Below, piece after piece: positions 54,708 through 62,843 of a DNA stretch of 64,000 nucleotides. Both the position numbers and the translations under genes were made by a program. This DNA comes from Bin87 sp965221295 (GTDB taxonomy: Bacteria; Chloroflexota; Dehalococcoidia; Lucifugimonadales; UBA3495), in assembly GCA_965221295.1 (NCBI GenBank), contig OZ244879.1, positions 930,001-994,000 on the forward strand. The letters run 5' to 3'. How positions within the stretch are numbered: position 1 is the first letter of the stretch; every line of letters starts with the position of its first letter. The notes beneath the pieces are model-generated. The model was not told the DNA's origin, searched no databases, and was given only the letters and a program-made list of their open reading frames with translations.

Positions 54708-55559
54708 ATGGAAATCGCTGCCAAGATTGCGCTCATTGAACGGTTGTCCGGCGACATTCACCGTCGCCTCTCCGCAGGTTCTCCCGATGCCCTCAACGGC
54801 CCCACCGCCTGTTCGGAATGGGATGTGGGAACCGTTGCCGCCCACTTGGCCGGCGGCGCCATGCGCCAGCGGGACGCCATGCTCCGCGGCCAGGAAGGGC
54901 ACAGTGGCCCGCCCCCTGGCGAGGAAACGCTGGCGACCGCAGACCAGGTGCAACAATCCAACGCGATCAACAACGTTCAGACCCGCAACGATTGGGGCGA
55001 CGCGCTGTTGGACAATTTCCGGCAGGGTTACAGCGACCTCGATACCTTGCTCCGTGGTTGGTCGGATTGGTCAATCGGATGCTGGCACCGACGCCGGGGA
55101 ACAATATCCGCTGAAAGCTACGTTGACCTGCGCATCCAGGAGTTGGTGATCCACGACTGGGACATCCGGTCCGGCGGGACCGGAGCCGGCGACCTGGATT
55201 CGGACGGGGCGGCGGCGCTGCTGCCAGCTTCGGAAATGTGGTATCAACTATGCTTCCGGCCTTCGGCGCCCCTGACGACCCCGGCGACCTACCGATTCGA
55301 CATCGGTGGTGGTGGTGGCGCAACCCTTCAGCATGACGTTGTGGTCACCGGCGACACCTTCACGGTATCGGCTTGCTCTCCGGAACGCCAACCGGAACTG
55401 ACGGTTCGGGCTGATGCAGGAACCTATTTGCTCTGCCTCTACAACCGCCTGGACTGGAACGACTCCAAACGCGGCGGCCGGATCCGCGTCTCTCAGTCTC
55501 CCGATACCATCGCTCACGTGGCGCTACGCAACCTGGGCCGCTGGTTTGGCGGCCTTTAG
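54708..55559 (+). CDS. Mycothiol-dependent maleylpyruvate isomerase-type DinB protein
   Basis: About 283 residues from the ATG at 54708 (GGAGG 9 nt upstream). The N-terminal four-helix DinB-like domain has SEWDVGTVAAHLAGG near residue 45, with the helix His used for metal binding in this family, and ELVIHDWDIRSG near residue 146; the C-terminal half is an SCP2-like beta domain. Relatives are thiol-dependent S-transferases or isomerases. Mycothiol is known from Actinobacteria, so the thiol used here is an open question. A tandem paralogue follows. Confidence 0.78.
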   Translation: MEIAAKIALIERLSGDIHRRLSAGSPDALNGPTACSEWDVGTVAAHLAGGAMRQRDAMLRGQEGHSGPPPGEETLATADQVQQSNAINNVQTRNDWGDALLDNFRQGYSDLDTLLRGWSDWSIGCWHRRRGTISAESYVDLRIQELVIHDWDIRSGGTGAGDLDSDGAAALLPASEMWYQLCFRPSAPLTTPATYRFDIGGGGGATLQHDVVVTGDTFTVSACSPERQPELTVRADAGTYLLCLYNRLDWNDSKRGGRIRVSQSPDTIAHVALRNLGRWFGGL

Positions 55560-55608
55560 AATCAGTTGCAGCGAACTTGAGCACAATACGGCGCGAGGTT
55601 TTCGAATA

Positions 55609-56460
55609 ATGGTTTCCTACGATGAGACGGTGATCAAAGGCGAAGTCAGGGTCATTGGAAAGTTGGCGCGGAAACTGCATGAATGCCTGAGCGCGATGAC
55701 GGAAGATCAGTTGGCGACACAATCCGCCTGCGACGCGTGGACGATCCGCGATGTCGCCGGGCACTTGACCAACCGCGCAGAACGCCAGATCGCCAGCATG
55801 ACCCGAGGGCGCGCCGGCGATTCCGCGCCGCCGCCGGGATTCAACGCCCCGTCAAACAACGCCGCGATGTCAGCCGCCAACGCCGACGCGGACATCGAAT
55901 ACGCCCGGTGGTTGGGCGACGCATTGCTGCCCACCTTCGCCGAGAAGTACCGCCAATTGCACCGATTGCTGGACAGTTTCAGCGGTAATGATTGGCGTTG
56001 CGCTTGCTGGCACCCGCGCCGTGGGTCGATGACCGCCCGCGAGTACGTGAGCCAGCGCATCCAGGAACTCGCCGTCCACGATTGGGACATACGCAGTGGC
56101 CTCGATCCGGCAGCCGCACTGCATCCAGAGGCAATCCCGGTATTGCTCGGCATGTCGGCGCATTGGCTTAGGTCCGCATTCAACCCCGGCAACCAGCCGC
56201 CGGAAGGCGATCTCAAGTACCGTTTTGCTCTCGACGACGCGGCGTCCCAGGAAGTTCTCGTCACACCAGACGGTGTCGAGGTGGGAGCGAGTCTTCGTCA
56301 GGGCAACGTGGACCTGGAGGTAGGATGCGACGCGAACTCCTACCTGCTGTTGGCCTACGGTCGGTTGGATGTCCAGGCTGCGATTGCATCGGGGCGGTTC
56401 CGTACCTCAGGCCCCGACGAACTGCTGCGGCGGTTCGCCGCCTGGATGGTGGGGTTCTAG
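55609..56460 (+). CDS. Mycothiol-dependent maleylpyruvate isomerase-type DinB protein (paralogue)
   Basis: About 283 residues from the ATG at 55609. Same architecture as the gene before it: CDAWTIRDVAGHLTNR near residue 41 and ELAVHDWDIRSG near residue 160, then a beta-rich C-terminal domain. The shared 'WH.RRG...YV..RIQEL..HDWDIRSG' block marks the two as tandem duplicates with considerable divergence. The gap is 49 bp; GAGG lies about 11 nt before the ATG. The acyl-CoA synthetase gene follows by 44 bp. Confidence 0.78.
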   Translation: MVSYDETVIKGEVRVIGKLARKLHECLSAMTEDQLATQSACDAWTIRDVAGHLTNRAERQIASMTRGRAGDSAPPPGFNAPSNNAAMSAANADADIEYARWLGDALLPTFAEKYRQLHRLLDSFSGNDWRCACWHPRRGSMTAREYVSQRIQELAVHDWDIRSGLDPAAALHPEAIPVLLGMSAHWLRSAFNPGNQPPEGDLKYRFALDDAASQEVLVTPDGVEVGASLRQGNVDLEVGCDANSYLLLAYGRLDVQAAIASGRFRTSGPDELLRRFAAWMVGF

Positions 56461-56504
56461 CGCCTCGAACGGTGGGGATCTAGCGCCCAGATAGGAGATT
56501 AGAA

Positions 56505-58196
56505 ATGGGCAACGCCATCAACCCGTGGAGCGCCATCGGCGACGTTTTGGATTTGCAGGCCGCACGGTACCCGGAACGCGAGGCGTTGGTTCACGTCGCC
56601 ACAGGGGCCAGGTACACCTATGGGGAATTGAAGGCCGAGGTGGATCGCGTCGCCAGAGGGTTGATGGCCATCGGCATCGCCAAGGGTCAACACGTGGGAA
56701 TTTGGGCCACCAACTACGCCGAATGGATCCTGGCCCAATACGCGACCGCAAAGATCGGCGCGGTACTGGTTACGGTGAATCCTGCCTATCGCACCCATGA
56801 ATTGGCCTACGTTCTCGAACAGGCCCAAATGAACGCCCTGCTGGTCATCGACAGGTTCCGCACGTCCGATTACGTGGCCATGGTCAACGAAGTTGCGCCT
56901 GAGATGCGCGAATCAAGCCCCGGCGAGTTGCGTAGCGCCGCCTTTCCCCACCTCAAGCACGTCATCCACATCCCGGCGCCCAATGACTCGACCAACTCCC
57001 CTCCCCCGGGCATGTGGGGTTGGGGCGAAGTGGCTGACCTGGCTGAATCCGTCGGAACCGATGAATTACGATACCGTCAATCGCAATGCGACCCCGATGA
57101 CGTGATCAACATTCAGTATACGTCGGGCACTACTGGGCGGCCCAAGGGCGCCATGCTGACCCACCATAACCTCATCGCCAATTCCATTTTGGTGGGAGAC
57201 AGCATGGAGTTGGCCGCAGGCGACCGTCTCTGCATTCCGGTGCCCTTCTACCACTGCTTCGGCTGCGTAATGGGCAGCCTGGCTTGCGTGACCCACGGCG
57301 CCACCATGGTGATCCCGTCGGAATACTTCGACCCGGAGCAAACCCTGCGGGCCATCGACGCGGAACGATGCACTGCGGTGCACGGCGTGCCCACCATGTT
57401 CATTGCGGAGTTGGGGCATCCAGAATTCGCCAATTTCGACCTAAGTTCCTTGCGAACCGGGATAATGGCCGGCTCTCCCTGCCCCATCGAAGTGATGCGC
57501 CAGGTCATCGACCAAATGGGAGCCGAGCGCATCACCATCTGCTACGGCCAAACGGAGGCATCGCCGGTGGTTACGCAAACACTCGCCGACGATAGCATCG
57601 AGCGACGAGTGTCAACGGTAGGCCGGGCGCTGCCGGGCATTGAAGTTCGATTGGTGGATCCTGAAACCGGCGAGCTAGTGGGACCCGGCCGGCAGGGAGA
57701 GCTGCAAACTCGGAGCTCGATGGTTATGAAGGGGTACTTCAATATGCCCGAAGCGACGGTAGAGGCGATTGACTCCGAAGGTTGGCTGCACTCTGGCGAC
57801 TTGGCCACGGTGGATGAGGACGGGTACTACCGCATCACTGGCCGCCTCAAGGACATGATCATTCGTGGTGGAGAGAACATCTACCCTCGGGAGATCGAAG
57901 AGTTTCTGTACACCCATCCGCAGGTGGCCGACGTGCAGGTAATCGGCGTGCCCGATGAGCGGTTCGGCGAAGAAGTCATGGCGTGGGTGATGCTCAAACC
58001 CGGCGCTGACGCCACCCCTGACGAAATCCGCGAATTTTGTCGTGGCAGGATCGCCCACTACAAGACACCCCGTTACGTAAAAATCGCCACCGAGTTTCCC
58101 ATGACCGTCACCGGAAAGATTCAGAAGTTTCGGATGCGGGAATTGGCCATTGAAGAATTGGACCTGCAGAACGCGGCCGCCGTTGAAACGGCTTAA
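56505..58196 (+). CDS. AMP-dependent acyl-CoA synthetase (fatty-acid--CoA ligase family)
   Basis: A 563-residue ANL-superfamily enzyme. The AMP-binding loop YTSGTTGRPKGAML near residue 205, YGQTEASP near 347, the SGDLATVDEDGYYRITGR hinge near 427 with DMIIRGGENIYPREIE, and the C-terminal catalytic Lys in TVTGKIQKF are all intact. It should activate a medium/long-chain or aromatic acid to its CoA ester; FadD-like overall. AGGAG precedes the ATG. It may be co-transcribed with the mycothiol-type pair upstream. Confidence 0.92.
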   Translation: MGNAINPWSAIGDVLDLQAARYPEREALVHVATGARYTYGELKAEVDRVARGLMAIGIAKGQHVGIWATNYAEWILAQYATAKIGAVLVTVNPAYRTHELAYVLEQAQMNALLVIDRFRTSDYVAMVNEVAPEMRESSPGELRSAAFPHLKHVIHIPAPNDSTNSPPPGMWGWGEVADLAESVGTDELRYRQSQCDPDDVINIQYTSGTTGRPKGAMLTHHNLIANSILVGDSMELAAGDRLCIPVPFYHCFGCVMGSLACVTHGATMVIPSEYFDPEQTLRAIDAERCTAVHGVPTMFIAELGHPEFANFDLSSLRTGIMAGSPCPIEVMRQVIDQMGAERITICYGQTEASPVVTQTLADDSIERRVSTVGRALPGIEVRLVDPETGELVGPGRQGELQTRSSMVMKGYFNMPEATVEAIDSEGWLHSGDLATVDEDGYYRITGRLKDMIIRGGENIYPREIEEFLYTHPQVADVQVIGVPDERFGEEVMAWVMLKPGADATPDEIREFCRGRIAHYKTPRYVKIATEFPMTVTGKIQKFRMRELAIEELDLQNAAAVETA

Positions 58197-58221
58197 TCGC
58201 GGCGTCTCCTGCCGCCGTTCC

Positions 58222-58938
58222 TCAGACATTCACCTTACGCGCCACCAGGAGGCCATCCTCTCGCGTTACTCGCATTGCGAACGGGTATCGATCCACCTCC
58301 AGGGCCAGACCCGCGTCCCTGGGGTGATATTGAGGCTGCTTTTCGTCGAAGAATTTCTGGGTCGCTCCGCCGGCCATGATCAGCTTGCGTAGCGCTTCGG
58401 GATCGGGGCTGCGGCCTTCCAGACGATTTCTGAGATACATGGCGCAGTGTTCGTCCTCGTCCGAACGATTGACGCCCTGGTCGCCCATGGCCAAGATGGT
58501 TACCCGTTGTGGCAGCGGGTTTTCCGCCAGCAACGCCCGGGCCGTGGCTCCAGCTACCACCAAGGAAGTCACGTAAATGGGATCGCAGCCCGCGGCGCCT
58601 GCCGCCGCAGCTCCCACCGTTCCGGCCCTCGTGGACTGCACGACGCTCTTGCCGGCGAAGTCCACCGACGACGCTTCGTAGGGGGAGTTGCCGTGGTCAA
58701 ACCCGGCTGGCCGTTGGCCGTCAACCTCGCCCATCAGAATTTGAGCGATGGCGGGTTTATTGCGTCGGATTTCCAGCGCCTCATCCACCTCCGCTACCAG
58801 GGTGATGCGTTCAGCGCCCCGGTCGAAGGCGATTGCCGCGGTGGTAAATGCGCGGAACACGTCAATCACCAACGCCGCTCCCTGCGCTTCGTTGGCGTCC
58901 CTGGACAAGCTTCCGATGCGAATCTCCATAAGCTCCAT
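58222..58938 (-). CDS. 2-phosphosulfolactate phosphatase (ComB) family protein
   Basis: A 238-residue phosphatase: VIDVFRAFTTAAIA near residue 24, LMGEVDGQRPAGFDHGNSP near 68 (F-x-x-G-N-S-P), and STRAGTVGAAAA near 102 match ComB. In methanogens ComB serves coenzyme M synthesis; bacterial homologues often stand alone with unclear roles. Convergent with the acyl-CoA synthetase gene. No other coenzyme M genes are in the window. Confidence 0.82.
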   Translation of the reverse strand: MELMEIRIGSLSRDANEAQGAALVIDVFRAFTTAAIAFDRGAERITLVAEVDEALEIRRNKPAIAQILMGEVDGQRPAGFDHGNSPYEASSVDFAGKSVVQSTRAGTVGAAAAGAAGCDPIYVTSLVVAGATARALLAENPLPQRVTILAMGDQGVNRSDEDEHCAMYLRNRLEGRSPDPEALRKLIMAGGATQKFFDEKQPQYHPRDAGLALEVDRYPFAMRVTREDGLLVARKVNV

Positions 58939-59012
58939 TGTCTCCTTGAGATGCGGCGTCAGGTCGGGCCCGTTTGAATTTGGTTTAATCTAACGCCTGG
59001 CGGCATAGCCAG

Positions 59013-59960
59013 CTATCCTGTTTTGACCAGCTTTTGCAACGAACGTATCTCTTGCGGAGGGTTCAGATGCTGGCCGGTGTGAGTCCACGACACTTCGCCC
59101 ACGTAGATGTTGCCGACAGAGTCCAGGCAGACCCCGTGGGGGGCAATGAACTGTCCGGGCTGCAGTCCCTCGGGTCCGTCGCCGACCCGGGCCAGCAGCC
59201 GGCCATCGGTGTCGTACACGGTGACCCTGGGGCCAAGCCCGCGCGCCTGGTCGTTGGCGCCAATCGCCGCGCCCAGCTCCCCTAGGTAAACCAATCCGGC
59301 GGCTTGGTCGATGTACAGGCCGCAGGGCCGGGCCATGTTAACCCACTGGTCCAGGAAGCGACCGTCGGAGTTGAACACCTGGACCCGATGATTCTCCCGG
59401 TCGGCCAGGAACACCCTGCCGTCGCTGCTGGCGCCGATGTTGTGCGCGATGTTGAACTGGCCCGGCCCGTTGCCGGATTCGCCCCACGAGAATAACAACC
59501 TCCCGTCGGGGCTGTATTTGTGGATTCGGGCGTTGCCATACCCGTCGGAAACGTAGAAATCACCATTGCGCGGGTCAATGGCCACGTGGGTGCAGCGATT
59601 GAATGGGTCGCCGGACATGAAACCAGCCGGGTGGCCGGATGTTCCCAGGGTCAGCAAGATTTCGCCGTCCAAAGTGCACTTGCGGACGGTGTGGTCGCCG
59701 TCATCGGTGCAGAACATTGCGCCGTCGGGAGCCATGGTGACGCCATGGGCTCTGGGAAATACGCCTTCACCCCATGACTTGATGAAGTTGCCATCCTTGT
59801 CGAACACGATCATGGGATGCTCGCCCCGGTTGAACGCGTAAACGTTGTCGTTTTCATCGCAACCCACTGCTGCGACTTCCTTGAAAGAATACCCGTCCGG
59901 CAGGTTTCCCCATCCTTCCTGAACTGTGTAGCTGAACTGCCCTTCCCCGATTGTAACCAT
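59013..59960 (-). CDS. NHL-repeat beta-propeller protein (peptidyl-hydroxyglycine lyase-like)
   Basis: About 315 residues from the ATG at 59960 (AGGAGGG upstream; an in-frame ATG at 59984 lacks one). NHL blades: AVGCDENDNVYAFNRGEHPM, MAPDGAMFCTDDGDHTV, FYVSDGYGNARIHKYSPDG, FLADRENHRVQVFNSDG, YIDQAAGLVYLGELG. Same architecture as the gene at 20748 with clear blade-level similarity, so they are paralogues. No signal peptide. Activity unproven. It is divergent from hemQ. Confidence 0.8.
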   Translation of the reverse strand: MVTIGEGQFSYTVQEGWGNLPDGYSFKEVAAVGCDENDNVYAFNRGEHPMIVFDKDGNFIKSWGEGVFPRAHGVTMAPDGAMFCTDDGDHTVRKCTLDGEILLTLGTSGHPAGFMSGDPFNRCTHVAIDPRNGDFYVSDGYGNARIHKYSPDGRLLFSWGESGNGPGQFNIAHNIGASSDGRVFLADRENHRVQVFNSDGRFLDQWVNMARPCGLYIDQAAGLVYLGELGAAIGANDQARGLGPRVTVYDTDGRLLARVGDGPEGLQPGQFIAPHGVCLDSVGNIYVGEVSWTHTGQHLNPPQEIRSLQKLVKTG

Positions 59961-60098
59961 TGTTGTCCCTCCTGATGTCGCCACGCCGCCTCAAGTGGCG
60001 GCCGGGAGATTGTAGCGCATTCTCCCCGAACCGCATCCGGTCGAGGCGTATCCCGCCAGAGCGCATCCGTGAGCCGCAGTTTTCCACGTCCTGCCCAA

Positions 60099-60107
60099 TG
60101 GTACAAT
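60099..60107 (+). promoter_or_regulatory. Extended -10 promoter of hemQ operon
   Basis: TGG-TACAAT (TG 60099-60100, hexamer 60102-60107); leader about 43 nt to the ATG at 60157 with AGGAG. Confidence 0.45.
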
Positions 60108-60156
60108 GCTTCAACCCGCGATCCACGGGATCCGCGTCCCGCAACAGGAGCCCAAA

Positions 60157-60855
60157 ATGGCCGACCCCCGCCGCGATTTCGTAAAGTACACGTTCTACAA
60201 GGTGCGGCCGGAATGGCGCCGCCTCCCCTCCGCCGAACGCGACTTCGCCAAGAACGAGTTCGCCGCGGTGGCCGCCGAACACGCCGACCGCGTGGCGCTG
60301 AATACCTACACGCTGGTTGGAGCCCGAGGCGACGCCGACTTCATGCTGTGGGGTGTGTGTCCCGAACTGGAGACCATCAACGAGTTGGCGGCCCAGCTCA
60401 ACCAGACTCGCCTGGGAGCTTATCTTGATACGCCCCATTCGTACCTTGGCATGACCCGTCGCTCGCCCTACATCGACGATCACCAGCACGAAGGACAGGA
60501 CGGCGCTGGCGACGCCGCGTCCATGCGAATCGTGGGGCGGCGTTACCTGTTCATGTATCCCTTTTGGAAGACCCACGAATGGTATCAACTGCCCAAGGCG
60601 GAGCGGCAGGAGTTGATGAACGAACATTTTGTCATCGGCCACAAGTACCCGCAGGTCAAAATCTCCACCGCCTATTCCTTCGGGCTGGACGATCCCGAAT
60701 TCATCCTCGGCTTCGAGACTGACGAGCCTGGCGTCTTCCTGGACCTGGTCATGGATCTTCGCGAATCGAAGGCGCGCCCCTACACGTTGAAAGATACCCC
60801 CATCTTTTCCTGCATCAATCGCCCCTTGAGGGATTGCCTGGATGACGCCGCATAG
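60157..60855 (+). CDS. hemQ: Coproheme decarboxylase (HemQ/ChdC, chlorite dismutase family)
   Basis: About 232 residues from the ATG at 60157, chosen for AGGAG upstream. YLFMYPFWKTHEWYQLPKAE near residue 128 carries the catalytic Tyr region, HFVIGHKYPQVKI near 152 the proximal heme His, and YSFGLDDPEFILGFETD near 170 and YTLKDTPIFSC near the end are family signatures. It would convert coproheme III to heme b in the coproporphyrin-dependent pathway. The Uma2 gene follows by 8 bp. Confidence 0.92.
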   Translation: MADPRRDFVKYTFYKVRPEWRRLPSAERDFAKNEFAAVAAEHADRVALNTYTLVGARGDADFMLWGVCPELETINELAAQLNQTRLGAYLDTPHSYLGMTRRSPYIDDHQHEGQDGAGDAASMRIVGRRYLFMYPFWKTHEWYQLPKAERQELMNEHFVIGHKYPQVKISTAYSFGLDDPEFILGFETDEPGVFLDLVMDLRESKARPYTLKDTPIFSCINRPLRDCLDDAA

Positions 60856-60863
60856 GGAGGCGG

Positions 60864-61553
60864 ATGATGACATCGCAAACTGCCACTCCTTCCCAACTCG
60901 ACGTTGCCGCGGCGCCAGCCGGCGCCGCCATGCCGGGCGAGTTCTCCTTGGACATCAGCTCCATACTGGCTCTACTGCGGGACGATGACGCGCTGGACGA
61001 CTGGTTCTTGCAGTTCGCCGACGCCAACAAGGACTCTGGCTACAGGTTCGAAATAGACCAGAACGGGAGACTGCGCGCAATGGCGTCGGAAGGGATATTT
61101 GGTTGGAGAGGATCGATCAATCTCTGCTATGACCTGGTGACCTGGTCGGAGAATGGACCCGGAGGTTTCGTATTTCCGGGCAATGCATTAATCAGAACTG
61201 CAAGTGGCGGCCGAAGCGCGGCTGATGCTGGTTGGATTTCGCCTGAGCAGGTGGTTGATTCCCTTCCCTCGGATTGGCAGGATCACGGCATACCGTTCGC
61301 TCCCCGTTTCGTCGTTGAGATCCGTTCCAGGTCAAATTCGCTGGAATCTCAACAGACCAAGATGGACCACTGGGTGGATTATGGAGTTGCGTTGGGGTGG
61401 TTGATCGATCCATTCCTGCGCCAGGTTCACATCTATCGTCCCGGAGTTGAGCCGCAGATCCTGAACGACCCGGAAACCGTCAGCGGCGAGCCGGAACTGC
61501 CCGGCTTCGCGTTCAACGTGCGCGGCCGCATCTTCGACCTGTGCGCCGAATAA
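60864..61553 (+). CDS. Uma2-family putative restriction endonuclease
   Basis: A 229-residue protein of the Uma2/DUF820 family with a PD-(D/E)xK-like core: AADAGWISPEQV (Asp), then FAPRFVVEIRSRSNS (E-I-R in place of E-x-K chemistry), LGWLIDP and VHIYRPG. Such genes are common in Cyanobacteria and Chloroflexota; their biological role is not settled. GGAGGCGG precedes the ATG. It starts 8 bp after hemQ, probably by chance insertion. Confidence 0.82.
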   Translation: MMTSQTATPSQLDVAAAPAGAAMPGEFSLDISSILALLRDDDALDDWFLQFADANKDSGYRFEIDQNGRLRAMASEGIFGWRGSINLCYDLVTWSENGPGGFVFPGNALIRTASGGRSAADAGWISPEQVVDSLPSDWQDHGIPFAPRFVVEIRSRSNSLESQQTKMDHWVDYGVALGWLIDPFLRQVHIYRPGVEPQILNDPETVSGEPELPGFAFNVRGRIFDLCAE

Positions 61554-61560
61554 GATCCAT

Positions 61561-61584
61561 CCGCCGCCAGCGCTGAGGCGGCGG
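61561..61584. terminator. Possible bidirectional terminator between Uma2 and nadA
   Basis: An 8-bp perfect G+C stem (CCGCCGCC / GGCGGCGG) with an 8-nt loop, lying between convergent genes. Neither side has a strong T-run (TCAAAA on the plus side; ATGGATCTTATT read on the minus strand). Confidence 0.4.
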
Positions 61585-61598
61585 TCAAAATGCGGCGG

Positions 61599-62807
61599 TT
61601 ACCGCAGGGCCAGCATCCGTTGCAGCGCCACCAGCGATTCTTGCTGCATTTGCTCTGGCACGGTGATCCGGTTCACCACTTCGCCGGCCACCAGGCTCTC
61701 CAGCGTCCAGAGCAGGTATGCGGGATGGATCCGGTACATGGTGGAGCAGGGGCAGCTCACGGGGTCAAGGCAAAACACCGTCTTGTCCGGGTTCTGCATG
61801 GCCAGACGGTTCACCAGGCTGATCTCCGTGCCAACCGCCCAAACGGAGCCAGCGGGCGCTTCGTTGATGGTCTTGCGGATGAACTCGGTTGATCCATTCA
61901 GGTCGGCCGCCGCCACCGTTTCCATGGGGCACTCCGGGTGCACCAGCACGGTCACGTCGGGATACCGCTCACGCGCGGACTCGATCTGCTTGACGGTGAA
62001 GCGGGTATGCACCGAGCAATGCCCCTGCCACAACACCATCTTGGCGTTGCGGAGCTGTTCCATGGTGTTGCCACCCATCGCCTTGAATGGGTTCCAGACC
62101 ACCATCTGGTCAAGGGGGACGCCGAGTTTGAGCGCCGTGTTGCGCCCCAGGTGCTGGTCCGGGAGGAACAAGACGCGATCCGTTTGCCCGAATGCCCATT
62201 CCAAGACCGCCGTGGCGTTGGAAGAGGTGCAAACGGCGCCGCCATTTCGCCCGCACAACGCTTTGATCGCCGCCACGGAATTCATGTAGGTGACGGGAAG
62301 GATGCCGCCGTGTTCCCCTAAAACGTCCTGAAGGTCGTCCCAGCCGTCCTCCACGTCTTGAATGGGGGCCATATCGGCCATGGAGCATCCGGCGGTGATG
62401 TTGGGCAGAATCACCTGTTGATGATCGCCAGCCAGGATGCAGGCCGTTTCAGCCATGAAATGCACCCCGCAGAAAATGATGAAATCGGCCTCGGGCCGGG
62501 ACGCCGCCTCCTGGCTCAACAGGAAAGAGTCGCCCTGGAAGTCCGCATACTTGATGATCTCTTCGCGCTGGTAGTGGTGGCCGAGCACGGTTACGGAGTC
62601 CCCAAGGACGCGTCGGGCCGCCCCGATCCGTTCGTCCAATTCAGCCGGTGAGCAGGCGAGGTATTCGCCGGGGATCTTCTGCCAACGGACGTTGATGGCC
62701 AGTTCCTCCGCCAGCGATTTAGCCGGCAGTTCGTCCTCCGGGCGGCAGAAGGCGGCGTGCTCGATCTCGGTGAGAGGGATGCTGGGTTGCCTGGTCCGCG
62801 TAACCAT
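61599..62807 (-). CDS. nadA: Quinolinate synthase NadA
   Basis: A 402-residue iron-sulfur enzyme that makes quinolinate from iminoaspartate and DHAP in NAD synthesis. VLGHHYQREEIIKYAD near residue 75, GVHFMAETACILA near 113, the cluster/active-site cysteines in AGCSMAD near 140 and SCPCSTMYR near 360, and the VHPECPME segment are characteristic. Length is at the long end of the NadA range. miaB lies 36 bp upstream on the same strand. nadB and nadC are not in the window. Confidence 0.95.
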   Translation of the reverse strand: MVTRTRQPSIPLTEIEHAAFCRPEDELPAKSLAEELAINVRWQKIPGEYLACSPAELDERIGAARRVLGDSVTVLGHHYQREEIIKYADFQGDSFLLSQEAASRPEADFIIFCGVHFMAETACILAGDHQQVILPNITAGCSMADMAPIQDVEDGWDDLQDVLGEHGGILPVTYMNSVAAIKALCGRNGGAVCTSSNATAVLEWAFGQTDRVLFLPDQHLGRNTALKLGVPLDQMVVWNPFKAMGGNTMEQLRNAKMVLWQGHCSVHTRFTVKQIESARERYPDVTVLVHPECPMETVAAADLNGSTEFIRKTINEAPAGSVWAVGTEISLVNRLAMQNPDKTVFCLDPVSCPCSTMYRIHPAYLLWTLESLVAGEVVNRITVPEQMQQESLVALQRMLALR

Positions 62808-62843
62808 GTATGCCGCCTCCTAATTTGGATGAATCAAGCCCGG

